A DNA stretch of 64,000 bases from Massilia yuzhufengensis (GCF_900112225.1 NZ_FOLD01000002.1:161367-225366); one strand, 5' to 3'; counted from the stretch's first letter, positions 1 to 8,645 are shown. Made by a program: numbers and translations. Notes: generated by a model not told the origin, from the sequence alone.

Positions 1-1
1 G

Positions 2-907
2 CAGGTCGCGCGCGGGTGGACCGAGCATGACGCGGCGCCGGCGCTGATGGTGGCGCTGCATGCGCGCCGCTCGGCCGCGGCGCTGGCCGCCTTCACCGGC
101 GCCCACCCGGGGCGGCCCTCCGTGCTGGTACTGACCGGCACCGACCTGTATCGCGACATCCACAGCGACCGCGACGCCCGCGCCTCGCTGGAGCGCGCCA
201 GCGCCCTGGTCCTGCTGCAGCCGGCCGGCCTGGCCTTGCTGCCCGCCGCCCTGCGCGCCAAAGCCCATGTCATCTACCAGTCCGCCCCCAGCCTGCGCCC
301 CTGGCCGCGTCCAGCATCGCTGCGCCATGCCGACATCGCCCTGGTCGGCCACCTGCGCGACGAAAAGGACCCGCTTACCTTCATCCGCGCCGCCGCACTG
401 GTGACCCATCCGGCCGCGCGCCTGGTCCATATCGGCGGCGCGCTGGATCCGGAACTCGGCCGCGCTGCCGACGCCGCGCAGGCCACTAACTCCCGATACC
501 GCTGGCTCGGTGCCCTGCCCCACGCCGCCGCCCGCCAGCGCCTCAAGCGCTGCCACGCGATGGCGATCACTTCGCGCATGGAAGGCGGCGCCAACGTCAT
601 CATCGAAGCGGTCACCAGCGGCGTGCCGGTGCTGGCCTCCAACATCGACGGCAACCGCGGCATGCTGGATGAGGACTACGCAGGCTACTTCGCGCCGGGC
701 GACGCGGCCGCGCTGGCGCGCCTGGTCGACCGCTGCATCGGCGACGCCGCGTTCGACGCCCTGCTGCGGCGCCAGTGCGCGGCGCGCGCCACCCTGTTCG
801 CGCCGGCGGCCGAGCAAGCGGCGCTGCGCGACTTGGTGGATAATCTGCTCCTTGCCGCGCCCGGCGCGCACCCACTCACACCTGGATACCCCGATGAGCA
901 AGCCTGA
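2..907 (+). CDS. senB: Selenosugar synthase SenB-like glycosyltransferase (5' partial)
   Basis: The reading frame is open from base 2 with no start, so the gene begins left of the window. The visible part has a GT-B C-terminal half: an HxGG turn after the Rossmann strand (LVHIGGALD), then EGGANVIIEA followed by SGVPVLAS, the usual nucleotide-sugar-binding region. The N-terminal LHARRSA stretch and overall shape match the small glycosyltransferase family that includes SenB. SenB uses selenophosphate and a UDP-sugar to make a selenosugar, the selenium donor for selenoneine. The stop overlaps the start of the selenophosphate synthetase gene by 14 nt, which is the senB-senC arrangement. SenA, an EgtB homologue, would be expected upstream. 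The family call rests on motif and context; the exact sugar is not readable. Confidence 0.8.
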   Translation, partial: QVARGWTEHDAAPALMVALHARRSAAALAAFTGAHPGRPSVLVLTGTDLYRDIHSDRDARASLERASALVLLQPAGLALLPAALRAKAHVIYQSAPSLRPWPRPASLRHADIALVGHLRDEKDPLTFIRAAALVTHPAARLVHIGGALDPELGRAADAAQATNSRYRWLGALPHAAARQRLKRCHAMAITSRMEGGANVIIEAVTSGVPVLASNIDGNRGMLDEDYAGYFAPGDAAALARLVDRCIGDAAFDALLRRQCAARATLFAPAAEQAALRDLVDNLLLAAPGAHPLTPGYPDEQA

Positions 908-1946
908 CCAACCCATCAAACTCACCTCGTTTTCCCATGGCGGCGGCTGCGGCTGCAAGATCGCGCCCGGCGTGCTGTCCGAAATCCTGGGCAAGTCGAA
1001 GGGCTTCCCCGTGCCGAAGGAACTGATGGTCGGCATCGAGACCGCCGACGACGCGGCCGTCTACAAGCTCAATGACGAGCAGGCCCTGATCGCCACCACC
1101 GACTTCTTCATGCCGATCGTGGACGACCCCTTCGACTTCGGCCGCATCGCCGCCACCAATGCGATCTCGGACGTGTACGCGATGGGCGGCACGCCGATCA
1201 TGGCGCTGGCCCTGGTCGGCATGCCGGTCAACAAACTGCCGCTCGAGACCATCGGCGAGATCATCCGCGGCGGCGAGTCGGTGTGCGCCGACGCCGGCAT
1301 CCCGATCGCGGGCGGCCATACCATCGACTCCGTCGAGCCGATCTATGGGCTGGTGGTGCTGGGCCTGGTGCACCCATCGAAGGTCAAGCGCAATGCCGAC
1401 GCACGCGCGGGCGACGTGCTTATCCTGGGTAAACCGCTGGGCGTGGGCGTGCTGTCGGCCGCGCTGAAAAAGGACATGCTGGGCGAAGACGGCTACGCGG
1501 CGATGATCGCCAACACCACCAAACTGAACAAGCCAGGCAAGGCGCTGGCCGAGATGGCCGGCGTGCATGCGCTGACCGACGTCACCGGTTTCGGCCTGCT
1601 GGGCCACCTGCTGGAACTGACGCGCGGCGCCAGGCTGGCGGCCAGCCTGGACATGGACACGGTGCCGCTGCTGCCCGGCGTGCTGCAGCTGGCGCACGAC
1701 GGCTACTTCACCGGCGCGTCCGGGCGCAACTGGGATGCCTATGGCAAGGACGTCGACCTGGGCGCCGCCATCACGCCGGCGCAGCAGGCGCTGCTCACCG
1801 ATCCGCAAACCTCCGGCGGCCTGCTGGTGTCCTGCGACCCGGCCAGCGTGGACGAGGTGCTGGCGCTGTTCGCGCGCGAAGGCTTCGGCGAAGCAGCGGT
1901 CATCGGCCGCATGGGCGAAGGCGCAGCCCGCGTGTCGGTCGCCTGA
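894..1946 (+). CDS. selD: Selenophosphate synthetase (SelD/SenC)
   Basis: This 350-residue protein makes selenophosphate from selenide and ATP. The glycine-rich N-terminus carries SHGGGCGCK (residues 14-22) with Cys19 at the usual catalytic Cys/Sec position and Lys22. The catalytic residue is an ordinary TGC cysteine, not an in-frame TGA. The AIRS-type ATP-binding features TTDFF, DPFDFGRIAATNA and AGGHTID follow, and the length matches the family. The start at 894 overlaps the end of senB by 14 nt and has only a weak ribosome site, which suggests translational coupling. Because of that coupling it probably acts as SenC for selenoneine synthesis. It could also serve selenoprotein or selenouridine synthesis, and the sequence alone does not separate these roles. 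Confidence 0.93.
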   Translation: MSKPDQPIKLTSFSHGGGCGCKIAPGVLSEILGKSKGFPVPKELMVGIETADDAAVYKLNDEQALIATTDFFMPIVDDPFDFGRIAATNAISDVYAMGGTPIMALALVGMPVNKLPLETIGEIIRGGESVCADAGIPIAGGHTIDSVEPIYGLVVLGLVHPSKVKRNADARAGDVLILGKPLGVGVLSAALKKDMLGEDGYAAMIANTTKLNKPGKALAEMAGVHALTDVTGFGLLGHLLELTRGARLAASLDMDTVPLLPGVLQLAHDGYFTGASGRNWDAYGKDVDLGAAITPAQQALLTDPQTSGGLLVSCDPASVDEVLALFAREGFGEAAVIGRMGEGAARVSVA

Positions 1947-1966
1947 GGCGGCAACGCCAGCGTCCC

Positions 1967-2044
1967 GTAGGGTGGTCGGCTCCGCCGACCGCGCGTCCAG
2001 CCGGCGGCGGTTGAACGCGCGTACGGCGCAGCCGACCACCCTAC
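1967..2044. repeat. REP-like inverted pair
   Basis: Two copies of GTAGGGTGGTCGGC lie in inverted orientation (1967-1980 and, reversed, 2031-2044). The left copy also folds on itself as GGTCGGC-TCC-GCCGACC (1974-1990). Related copies occur at 59607-59637 and in part at 11425-11436. The right arm contains the stop codon of the minus-strand glycosyltransferase gene that ends at 2041. This looks like a repetitive extragenic palindrome pair placed between two gene ends, possibly serving as an mRNA end structure. Confidence 0.75.
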
Positions 2045-3234
2045 GTCACCATCGCCTCGAAGCGGTCCGCCAGGTCTTGCGCCTGGTCCGCCGCAGTGAA
2101 GTCCTTGTAACGCGCCGCAAACGCCGCAGCCGCTTCGCGGTATGCCGGCTTGTCCATCAGCGCCACCACCATCCCGTCCCAATCCCGCGGACGCGCCATC
2201 TCCATCGCATTGATCCCCGCGCCCAGCTGCACCACGCGGCGCGCCATCAGGAAGCTTTCCGCCGCATGCGGCAGCATCAGCAGCGGCCGTCCGGCCAGCA
2301 GCGCCTGGGCGGTGGTCGCCTCGCCCGCGTGGGTGACGGCCAGTTCGCACTGCGCCAGCGCATCCGGCAGCGATACCGGCGCAGCCGCATAGCGGACCAG
2401 CGGGCTGTCCACGGGAGCGGGCGCGCCGGCGGCGACGTCGGCCAGGTAGCACAGCACGCGGCAACCCTGGCGCACCAGGGCGCCCAATACCTCGGCGGTC
2501 CCGGGCGCCCCGTGGCGCAGGTAGGCGAACACGCGCCTGCCCTCGCCCGCCGGCCATTGCGCAGCGCCGCCAGCTGGCGGCGGCAGGTTCGGCCCCAGCC
2601 AGGGGCCGCCGCCCGGGCGCGCGAAGTGGTCGAGCTCCGGCCAGGTGCACAGCAGCGGATGGTCGCCCAGCAGCAGGTCGGCTCCATAGGCCATGGGCGA
2701 TGCGCCATGCGCCGCCAGCACCGTATTGCAACTGGCCAGCAGGCGCGCTTCAGTGGCGCGCAGCCGTGCCGACGGCGCCTGCTCCCAGCTGCGCAGCGGC
2801 GGCAAGGCTTCGCCCGCCGGCGGAATGGTGAAGCCCGGGCCGACGGCGGCGCTGGGCAGGCCCAGGCTGCGCGCGGCCAGGATGGCGGTCGGCGCATAGT
2901 CGGCAATGACGAGGTCGGGGCGCCCCAGGCGCAACAGCGCGCGCCAGCCGTCGCACAGGCCGGCCAGCGCATCCGCATCCAGGTAGCCGCAAGCCAGCAG
3001 GATCTCGGCCAGGCTGGCCTGGTCCGGCGGCATGCCGGCCGTGCGGTGCAGCCAGACCGGGGCCTGCAGGGTGTCGATGCCAAGCCCGGCCAGCAGCCGG
3101 CGCGTCAGCACCAGGTCGCGCAGCACGAACGTGACGCGGTGGCCGCGCGCGCGCAGCGGCAGCGCGATCGATTTCAGGCGGCCGGCGTGTCCCAGCCCGG
3201 CGCCGAGTTCCCAGCAGAGGTAGAAATGAGCCAT
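2041..3234 (-). CDS. YjiC/MGT-like glycosyltransferase
   Basis: The 397-residue protein has a GT-B architecture. The N-terminus starts with a GAGLGHAGRLKSIA loop of the kind seen in UDP-glycosyltransferases of the YjiC/MurG-like superfamily. The C-terminal half has VTHAGEATTAQALLAGRPLLMLP, equivalent to the HGG-x-GT-x-E-x-l-x-x-G-x-P nucleotide-sugar site, followed by a conserved AESF segment. The acceptor cannot be predicted. It is convergent with selD across a REP-like element, and its TAG stop sits inside that element. A selenosugar role is tempting because of the neighbours but is not supported by any motif. Confidence 0.75.
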   Translation of the reverse strand: MAHFYLCWELGAGLGHAGRLKSIALPLRARGHRVTFVLRDLVLTRRLLAGLGIDTLQAPVWLHRTAGMPPDQASLAEILLACGYLDADALAGLCDGWRALLRLGRPDLVIADYAPTAILAARSLGLPSAAVGPGFTIPPAGEALPPLRSWEQAPSARLRATEARLLASCNTVLAAHGASPMAYGADLLLGDHPLLCTWPELDHFARPGGGPWLGPNLPPPAGGAAQWPAGEGRRVFAYLRHGAPGTAEVLGALVRQGCRVLCYLADVAAGAPAPVDSPLVRYAAAPVSLPDALAQCELAVTHAGEATTAQALLAGRPLLMLPHAAESFLMARRVVQLGAGINAMEMARPRDWDGMVVALMDKPAYREAAAAFAARYKDFTAADQAQDLADRFEAMVT

Positions 3235-3271
3235 GCCCGGCAGTGTAGCCTACCGGGCATGGGTGGAGGGA

Positions 3272-3466
3272 CTAGCGGAAGGCCGGCTCCTCGTCCGTGC
3301 AGGCATCGTCGGCGAGCACATCGGACGAGGGCGTGGCTGGGCAGCGCAGCGGCGCCGGCTGGCGCAAGGACAGCAGCACCGCACTAAGCGCCAGGAACCC
3401 CAGCAACAGGAGCACCAGCGCGAGCACGACCGGCAGCGGAAGGACGAAGGCGATTGTTTGGCTCAT
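3272..3466 (-). CDS. Small single-pass membrane protein
   Basis: This 64-residue ORF has a GGGAG ribosome site about 6 nt before its ATG. It encodes one strongly hydrophobic segment (about residues 5-32, rich in Leu and Val) followed by a short, acidic, Cys-containing tail. No family is recognised. It lies 37 nt upstream of the glycosyltransferase gene on the same strand and may be its operon leader gene. Confidence 0.55.
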   Translation of the reverse strand: MSQTIAFVLPLPVVLALVLLLLGFLALSAVLLSLRQPAPLRCPATPSSDVLADDACTDEEPAFR

Positions 3467-3623
3467 GGCATCTCCCGGTAAGCGTGATCTTGCGCCCGAT
3501 TGAGGTGGACCAAACCTGGCGCAAGTCCCTACTGTGCCATTGCTTTAAACGGAGAAATTGACCAAGCGCAAGCGCGGGTGTGGCCGCAGGCGTGGCGGCA
3601 ACACCGTGCCGCCCGACGGACCT

Positions 3624-4559
3624 TCAGGCCGGCGCATCCGTGCGCAAGGGCTGCGCCGGCTTGTCCGCATCGCCGTGGCCGACCCGTTCGTACTCGGCGA
3701 TCACCTGGGCGCCGAGCAGCAGCAGCGTCGCGGCGATTTCGAGGCTGAACATGACGACGATCGCCGTCGTCATCGAGCCGTACACGATGTTCACCTGCGA
3801 CAGGGTCGAGAAGTACCACACCAGCACATGGCGCGCGGCTTCCCACAGCAGGGCCGCGGTGACGCCGCCGATGGTCGCATGCCATAGCGACAGCCGGCCC
3901 ACCGGCATCACCAGGTAGATCGAGGTGAGCACGAGGATCTCGCCCAGCAGCCCGAGCAGGTAGAGCAGCACGCCCGACACGCCATCCAACGACCATTCGA
4001 CCCCGAACAGCCACACGCTCTCGTGACCCATCACTTCCAGCGTGCCGGCCACCAGGGTCACGACCATCACGCCCACGCCCAGCGCCAGGATGTAGCAGTA
4101 CGGCAGGATCGCCGACACCAGGAAGTGGCGCCGCTTGACCGCCACCCGGTGGTTGAAGATCACGCTCATGGCGTTTTCCAGCACCGTGAAGGCCAGGGAG
4201 CTGAAGAACAGCATGGTGCCCCCCAGCACCCAGGTGATCAGGTCGCGGTCTTCGAGGAAGTGCGCGACCTCGACCACGATCGATTCGGACTGGCCCGGCA
4301 CCAGCAGCCCGATGTAGCGGCGCAGGGTTTCCAGCAGTTCGGCCTGGTCGATGAAGTGCGACAGCGCCACCACCGCCAGCATCAGGAAGGGCACGATCGA
4401 CAGCAGCGCGTAGTAGGCGACGGCGCCGGCCAGCAGCAGGCCCTGGTTGGCGCGGAAGCCCCGGATCACCTGCAGGGTGAAGGCCAGCGGATGGGACAGG
4501 ATGTAGACATTGGCCCGCTGGTCCATGAGGCGTTCGCGCCAAACCCTGCGCCTGCTCAT
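3624..4559 (-). CDS. YihY/BrkB family inner-membrane protein
   Basis: A 311-residue polytopic membrane protein of the YihY/virulence-factor-BrkB (UPF0761) family. The motif GAVAYYALLSIVPFLMLAV near residues 45-63 is characteristic. About six hydrophobic segments follow, plus the NIVYGSM segment late in the protein, and the C-terminal tail is charged. The ATG at 4559 overlaps the egtB stop in an ATGA junction, so translation is probably coupled. The family's molecular function is not settled. Its placement as third gene of an egtD-egtB operon could mean a transport or membrane role linked to ergothioneine, which is inference only. Confidence 0.85.
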   Translation of the reverse strand: MSRRRVWRERLMDQRANVYILSHPLAFTLQVIRGFRANQGLLLAGAVAYYALLSIVPFLMLAVVALSHFIDQAELLETLRRYIGLLVPGQSESIVVEVAHFLEDRDLITWVLGGTMLFFSSLAFTVLENAMSVIFNHRVAVKRRHFLVSAILPYCYILALGVGVMVVTLVAGTLEVMGHESVWLFGVEWSLDGVSGVLLYLLGLLGEILVLTSIYLVMPVGRLSLWHATIGGVTAALLWEAARHVLVWYFSTLSQVNIVYGSMTTAIVVMFSLEIAATLLLLGAQVIAEYERVGHGDADKPAQPLRTDAPA

Positions 4560-5779
4560 CGGGCCAGCCTGATCCCGGTGAACTGCCAGCGGGCGCCTGC
4601 CGGGAAGAAGTTGCGGTAGCTGGCGCGCGCGTGTCCATCGGGCGTGGCGCAGGAGGACCCGCGCAGCACGTACTGGTTGATCATGAACTTGCCGTTGTAT
4701 TCGCCGATGGCGCCGGGCGCCGGTGCATAGCCGGGGTAAGGCGCGTAGCTGCTGCTGGTCCACTGCCAGCAAGCCCCGAACAGCTGCAGCATGCCGTCGC
4801 CGACGGCCGGGGACGGGTGCAGTCCGCCGCCCGCGAGCGCGGCCTGGCGCGCGGCGAATTCCCACTCGGCCTCGGTCGGCAGGCGCTGGCCGCACCAGCG
4901 CGCATAGGCGTCGGCCTCGTACAGCGAGACGTGGGTGACCGGGCGGCCGGGGTCGAGCGGCTGTACGCCATGCAGCGTGAACTCGCGCCAGCCATCGCCG
5001 TCCTGGATCCAGTACAGCGGATGCAGCATCTCGCCCGCGCACACGCGGTCCCAGCCTTCGGCCAGCCACAGCGCCGGGTCGCGATAGCCGCCGGCTTCGA
5101 TGAAGGCCAGGTATTCGCCATTGGTGACCAGGCGCGAGGCCAGCGCGAAGGGCGCGACGTAGGTGCAGTGGCGCGGCAACTCGTTATCGAAACAGAAGCC
5201 GTTGCCGCCGTAGCCGATTTCGGCCAGGCCGCCGTCGAACTCGATCCAGGCCAGCGCATCGGGCGCCGTGCTGGCCTCCATCGGCTGCGGCGTATAGGCC
5301 GGGTAAATGGGGTTGTGCGCCAGCAGGTGCTTGACGTCGGTGAGCATGAGTTCCTGGTGCTGCTGCTCGTGCTGCAAGCCCAGTTCGAGCAGGGGGACGA
5401 TGGCCGGGTCGGCGCCGCCGGCGAGCAGGCCGGCGATGCGGCCGTCGACATTAGCGCGCCAGGCCAGCACGTCGTCCAGCGAAGGGCGCGTGAGCAGTCC
5501 GCGCTGCGCACGCGGGTGCTTGGCGCCGATGCCGTTGTAATAGGAATTGAACAGCACCCGGAAAGCCGGGTGGAAGGGCGCGAAGCCCGCCTCGTGCGCT
5601 TCCAGGATGAAGGTCTCGAAGAACCAGGTGGTGTGCGCCAGGTGCCACTTGATGGGACTGGCGTCCGGCATCGACTGGGCGCAGCAATCCTCGGCCGACA
5701 AGGGCGCGGCGATGTCGAGCGAGCGCCGGCGCACCCGCTCGAAGGCGTGCTGGAGGTCTTCGCGTTGCCCGATGCCCAT
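4556..5779 (-). CDS. egtB: Ergothioneine synthase EgtB (iron-dependent sulfoxide synthase)
   Basis: The 407-residue protein joins a DinB-like N-terminal domain to a C-terminal formylglycine-generating-enzyme-like domain (from about residue 175). Probable iron ligands are in WHLAHT (His46/His49) and QHEQQH (His137, His141). The C-terminus has the family pattern RNFFPAGARW. EgtB couples hercynine to a thiol donor using O2. No egtA, egtC or egtE is nearby, so a cysteine-using two-gene pathway is likely, with lyase activity supplied elsewhere. Its ATG overlaps the egtD stop by 1 nt (TGATG). SenA of the selenoneine pathway is a homologue, so a SenA identity cannot be excluded, but coupling to egtD favours EgtB. 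Confidence 0.88.
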   Translation of the reverse strand: MGIGQREDLQHAFERVRRRSLDIAAPLSAEDCCAQSMPDASPIKWHLAHTTWFFETFILEAHEAGFAPFHPAFRVLFNSYYNGIGAKHPRAQRGLLTRPSLDDVLAWRANVDGRIAGLLAGGADPAIVPLLELGLQHEQQHQELMLTDVKHLLAHNPIYPAYTPQPMEASTAPDALAWIEFDGGLAEIGYGGNGFCFDNELPRHCTYVAPFALASRLVTNGEYLAFIEAGGYRDPALWLAEGWDRVCAGEMLHPLYWIQDGDGWREFTLHGVQPLDPGRPVTHVSLYEADAYARWCGQRLPTEAEWEFAARQAALAGGGLHPSPAVGDGMLQLFGACWQWTSSSYAPYPGYAPAPGAIGEYNGKFMINQYVLRGSSCATPDGHARASYRNFFPAGARWQFTGIRLAR

Positions 5780-6750
5780 CAGTGGATCGCCTGTGCGTGG
5801 ATCACCGCGAACCAGCGCTGCGGGTCGGTCCACACGCGCGTGGCCTCGAACCCGGAACGCTCCAGCAGCGCGATGGCGCTGCCCTGCTGGTACTTGTAGC
5901 TGTTCTCGGTGTGGATACGGTCGCCCGCTTCGAAGCTACGCGCGCCGCCTTCCCAATGCACGTCCTGGCGGCGCACCGCTTCCAGGTGCATCTCGACCCG
6001 GCCCATGGCTTCATTGTAGAAGCCGTGGTGGCGCCAGGCGCGGATGTCGAAGTCGGCGCCGACCAGGTGGTTCACGTGGCGCAACGCGTTGAGGTTGAAG
6101 GCGGCGGTGACGCCGAGCGCGTCGTCGTAGGCGGCGTCGAGCGTGGGCTTGTCCTTGGCCAGGTCGACCCCGATCAGCACGGCGCCGTCGTCGCCGCACT
6201 GGGCCCGCAGGCGGCGCAGGAAACCCTGCGCCTCGTCGGGCGTGAAATTGCCGATCGACGAACCGGGATAGAAGAACAGGCGGCGTTCGGCCTTGACCTG
6301 GGGCGGCAGCTCGAAGCGGCTGGAAAAGTCCATGCCCAGCCCTTCCATGGCAATATGCGGAAAGCGCTGGCGCAAGCGCACCAGCGCGTCGCACAGGAAT
6401 TCGGCCGAGATGTCGACCGCCACGTACTGGGCCGGCTGCAGCAGCGGGAACAGCGAAGCGGCCTTGGCGCAGTTGCCGGCGCCCAGGTCGATGAGGGTCG
6501 TGCCGCTGCCGGCCACGCGCGCGATCTCGGCGCCGTGGCGCGCGAAGATGGCCGCTTCGGTGCGGGTCGGGTAGTACTCGGGCAGTTCGCAGATGGCTTC
6601 GAACAGCTTGGAGCCGAGCGCGTCGTACAGGAACTTGGGCGAAATCCAGGCGTCAGGCGCGGCCAGGCCCGCATGCAGTTCGTCCGCCACGTGGGCATTG
6701 GCGGCGCGCGGCCGGTCTTGCGTGCAGGAGATGTGCATAAGCGTTATCAT
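5779..6750 (-). CDS. egtD: L-histidine N-alpha-methyltransferase EgtD
   Basis: EgtD trimethylates histidine with three SAM molecules to give hercynine, the shared precursor of ergothioneine and selenoneine. The protein is about 323 residues and has the family signatures ELPEYYPTRTE, LIDLGAGNCAK (SAM motif I), FYPGSSIGNF and the substrate-site region NLNALRHVN and TENSYKY. Two in-frame starts are plausible: ATG at 6750 or at 6738. Longer N-terminal extensions upstream have no family counterpart. It is the first gene of the egtD-egtB-yihY operon and diverges from the ABC importer operon across 167 bp. Confidence 0.93.
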   Translation of the reverse strand: MITLMHISCTQDRPRAANAHVADELHAGLAAPDAWISPKFLYDALGSKLFEAICELPEYYPTRTEAAIFARHGAEIARVAGSGTTLIDLGAGNCAKAASLFPLLQPAQYVAVDISAEFLCDALVRLRQRFPHIAMEGLGMDFSSRFELPPQVKAERRLFFYPGSSIGNFTPDEAQGFLRRLRAQCGDDGAVLIGVDLAKDKPTLDAAYDDALGVTAAFNLNALRHVNHLVGADFDIRAWRHHGFYNEAMGRVEMHLEAVRRQDVHWEGGARSFEAGDRIHTENSYKYQQGSAIALLERSGFEATRVWTDPQRWFAVIHAQAIH

Positions 6751-6917
6751 TCGTGCCGCCACACCGCACCATGCGCCATGGCATAAGGGTTTGCCTCTAC
6801 AGCGAGTTGCCGTTTTGGCCATGATAGCGGATTCCCGGTTTTTGCCGCATCCGGCTGGCGTGCACGCGTGACGCAAGCGGTTCACCATATTTCCAACAAC
6901 CAATAAGAGAGCCCACC

Positions 6918-7805
6918 ATGACTTCGTTTTCGCCATCGCGTGTCCTGAAAACCCTGTTTGCCGCCACCGCCACGGCCGGCCTGATGTTCGCCGCCGGCGG
7001 CGCCTATGCCCAGAACACCCCGGGCGTGCTGCGCGTCTCGGCCATCCCCGACGAAGCGCCGACCGAATTGCAGCGCAAGTTCAAGCCGCTGGGCGACTAC
7101 CTGGCCAAGGCCACCGGCCTGAAGGTCGAGTTCACCCCGGTGACCGACTACGCCGCCTCGGTGGAAGGCCTGGTCAACCGCAAGATCGACATGGTCTGGT
7201 TCGGCGGATTCACCTTCGTCCAGGCGAACGAGCGCAGCAAGGGCCAGGTCACGCCGCTGGTGCAGCGCGTCGAGGACGAGAAATTCCGCTCGGTGTTTAT
7301 CACCACCAACCCGGCCATCACCAAGCTGGAAGACCTCAAGGGCAAGACCCTGTCGTTCGGCTCGGAATCGTCGACCTCGGGCCACCTGATGCCGCGCTCG
7401 TTCCTGCTGGGCGCCAAGATCAACCCGGACACCGACCTCAAGCGCATCGCCTTCTCGGGTGCGCATGACGCCACCGTGGCCGCGGTCGCGGGCGGCAAGG
7501 TCGATGCCGGCGCGCTGAACATCTCGGTGTGGGACAAGCTGGTCGAAGCCAAGAAGGTCGACCCGAAAACCGTGCGCGTGTTCTACACCACCCCGGGCTA
7601 CTTCGACTACAACTGGACCGTGCGCAGCGACATGAACCCGGCCCTGAAGAAGAAGATCCTTGATGCTTTCCTGGCGCTGGACGCATCGACCCCGGAAGGC
7701 AAGGAAATCCTGGAACTGCAGCGCGCCACCAGGTTCATCCCGACCAAGGTATCGAACTACTCGGCGATCGAAGCGGCGGCGCGCAACGCCGGCCTGCTGA
7801 AGTAA
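6918..7805 (+). CDS. PhnD-like ABC binding protein, candidate selenium oxyanion binder
   Basis: A 295-residue periplasmic binding protein with a Sec signal peptide ending AGGAYA-QN (about residue 31). It belongs to the phosphate/phosphite/phosphonate-binding PhnD superfamily: IPDEAP near the mature N-terminus, DMVWFGGFTFVQA, and the anion-pocket region SESSTSGHLMP. Close relatives next to selD-type genes are often named putative selenate-binding proteins, and the neighbours here (senB, selD, egt genes) fit that. It is the first gene of a five-gene importer operon. Phosphonate or phosphite is the main alternative ligand, but no phn catabolic genes are present in the window. Confidence 0.75.
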   Translation: MTSFSPSRVLKTLFAATATAGLMFAAGGAYAQNTPGVLRVSAIPDEAPTELQRKFKPLGDYLAKATGLKVEFTPVTDYAASVEGLVNRKIDMVWFGGFTFVQANERSKGQVTPLVQRVEDEKFRSVFITTNPAITKLEDLKGKTLSFGSESSTSGHLMPRSFLLGAKINPDTDLKRIAFSGAHDATVAAVAGGKVDAGALNISVWDKLVEAKKVDPKTVRVFYTTPGYFDYNWTVRSDMNPALKKKILDAFLALDASTPEGKEILELQRATRFIPTKVSNYSAIEAAARNAGLLK

Positions 7806-7826
7806 TCAACGCGTAGCCTGGCAACG

Positions 7827-8645
7827 ATGACCTTCCGGCTCGAGAAACTCACGGTACGCCACCTGGCGGCGGCGCAGCATGCGGCGCCGGCCCTGGTGGA
7901 CCTCGACCTGGTCGTCGAAGCCGGCGAACAGCTGGCCCTGATCGGCCCTTCGGGCGCCGGCAAGACCACCCTGCTCGCCACCCTCGCCTGCGCGCACCGG
8001 CCGGCCCAGGGCGGCTTTTCGGTGCTGGGGCAAGACCCGTGGGCGCTGTCCCAGGCCGCGCGCCATCGCCTGCGCGCGCGCCTGTTCCTGGCGCCGCAGG
8101 CGCCGCCGCTGCCGCCGCGCCAGCGCGTCGTCACCGCCGTGCTGGCCGCGCGCCTGCCGCACATGACGCTGTGGCAGGCCTTTGCCTCGCTGGTGCGCCC
8201 CTCCGACCCGGACGCGGCGCATGCCGCGCTGGCGCGCTTCGGCCTGGGCGACAAGCTGTACGCGCGCGTCGACCGCTTGTCCGGCGGCGAACGCCAGCGC
8301 TGCGGCCTGGCCCGGCTGCTGCTCTCGAGCGCCGAAGCGTTTCTGGTGGACGAGCCGATTTCCGCGCTCGACCCGGCGCTGTCGCAGCACACCCTGACTA
8401 CCCTGCAGCACGAAGCCAGCGCGCGCAACGCGACCCTGGTGTGCAGCCTGCACCAGGTCGAGATGGCGCGCGAGCACTTCCCGCGCCTGGTCGGCCTGCG
8501 CGACGGCCGCATCGTGTTCGACGCGCCGCGCGAAGCGGTGACCGACGCCATGATCGCCGCACTGTATGAGAACGACCACATGCAGCCGCATCCTGGCCAC
8601 CCGCACGAGACACCCGAGCGCATCGCCGTCGGGGCCTGCTTCTGA
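7827..8645 (+). CDS. PhnC-like ABC transporter ATPase
   Basis: A 272-residue ABC ATPase with Walker A GPSGAGKT (40-47), signature LSGGERQR (151-158) and Walker B AFLVDEP (171-177). It follows the binding-protein gene by 21 nt, and its TGA overlaps the next ATG (TGATG), so it pairs with the adjacent permeases. The last 25 residues form an unusual tail with several His residues (HMQPHPGHPHE) ending in GACF, which is not part of the normal ATPase fold. It energises uptake of the ligand bound by the preceding protein. Confidence 0.85.
   Translation: MTFRLEKLTVRHLAAAQHAAPALVDLDLVVEAGEQLALIGPSGAGKTTLLATLACAHRPAQGGFSVLGQDPWALSQAARHRLRARLFLAPQAPPLPPRQRVVTAVLAARLPHMTLWQAFASLVRPSDPDAAHAALARFGLGDKLYARVDRLSGGERQRCGLARLLLSSAEAFLVDEPISALDPALSQHTLTTLQHEASARNATLVCSLHQVEMAREHFPRLVGLRDGRIVFDAPREAVTDAMIAALYENDHMQPHPGHPHETPERIAVGACF

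Noticed and set aside
894..1946. Possible selenocysteine codon in selD
   Set aside because: The catalytic position is a TGC Cys codon, so no UGA readthrough is required.
876..2039. A 387-codon minus-strand frame opposite selD
   Set aside because: Composition is shadow-like, and selD has intact family motifs throughout.
6751..6917. Riboswitch or selenium-responsive leader between egtD and the importer operon
   Set aside because: I could see no conserved stem set or terminator-like structure in the 167 bases.
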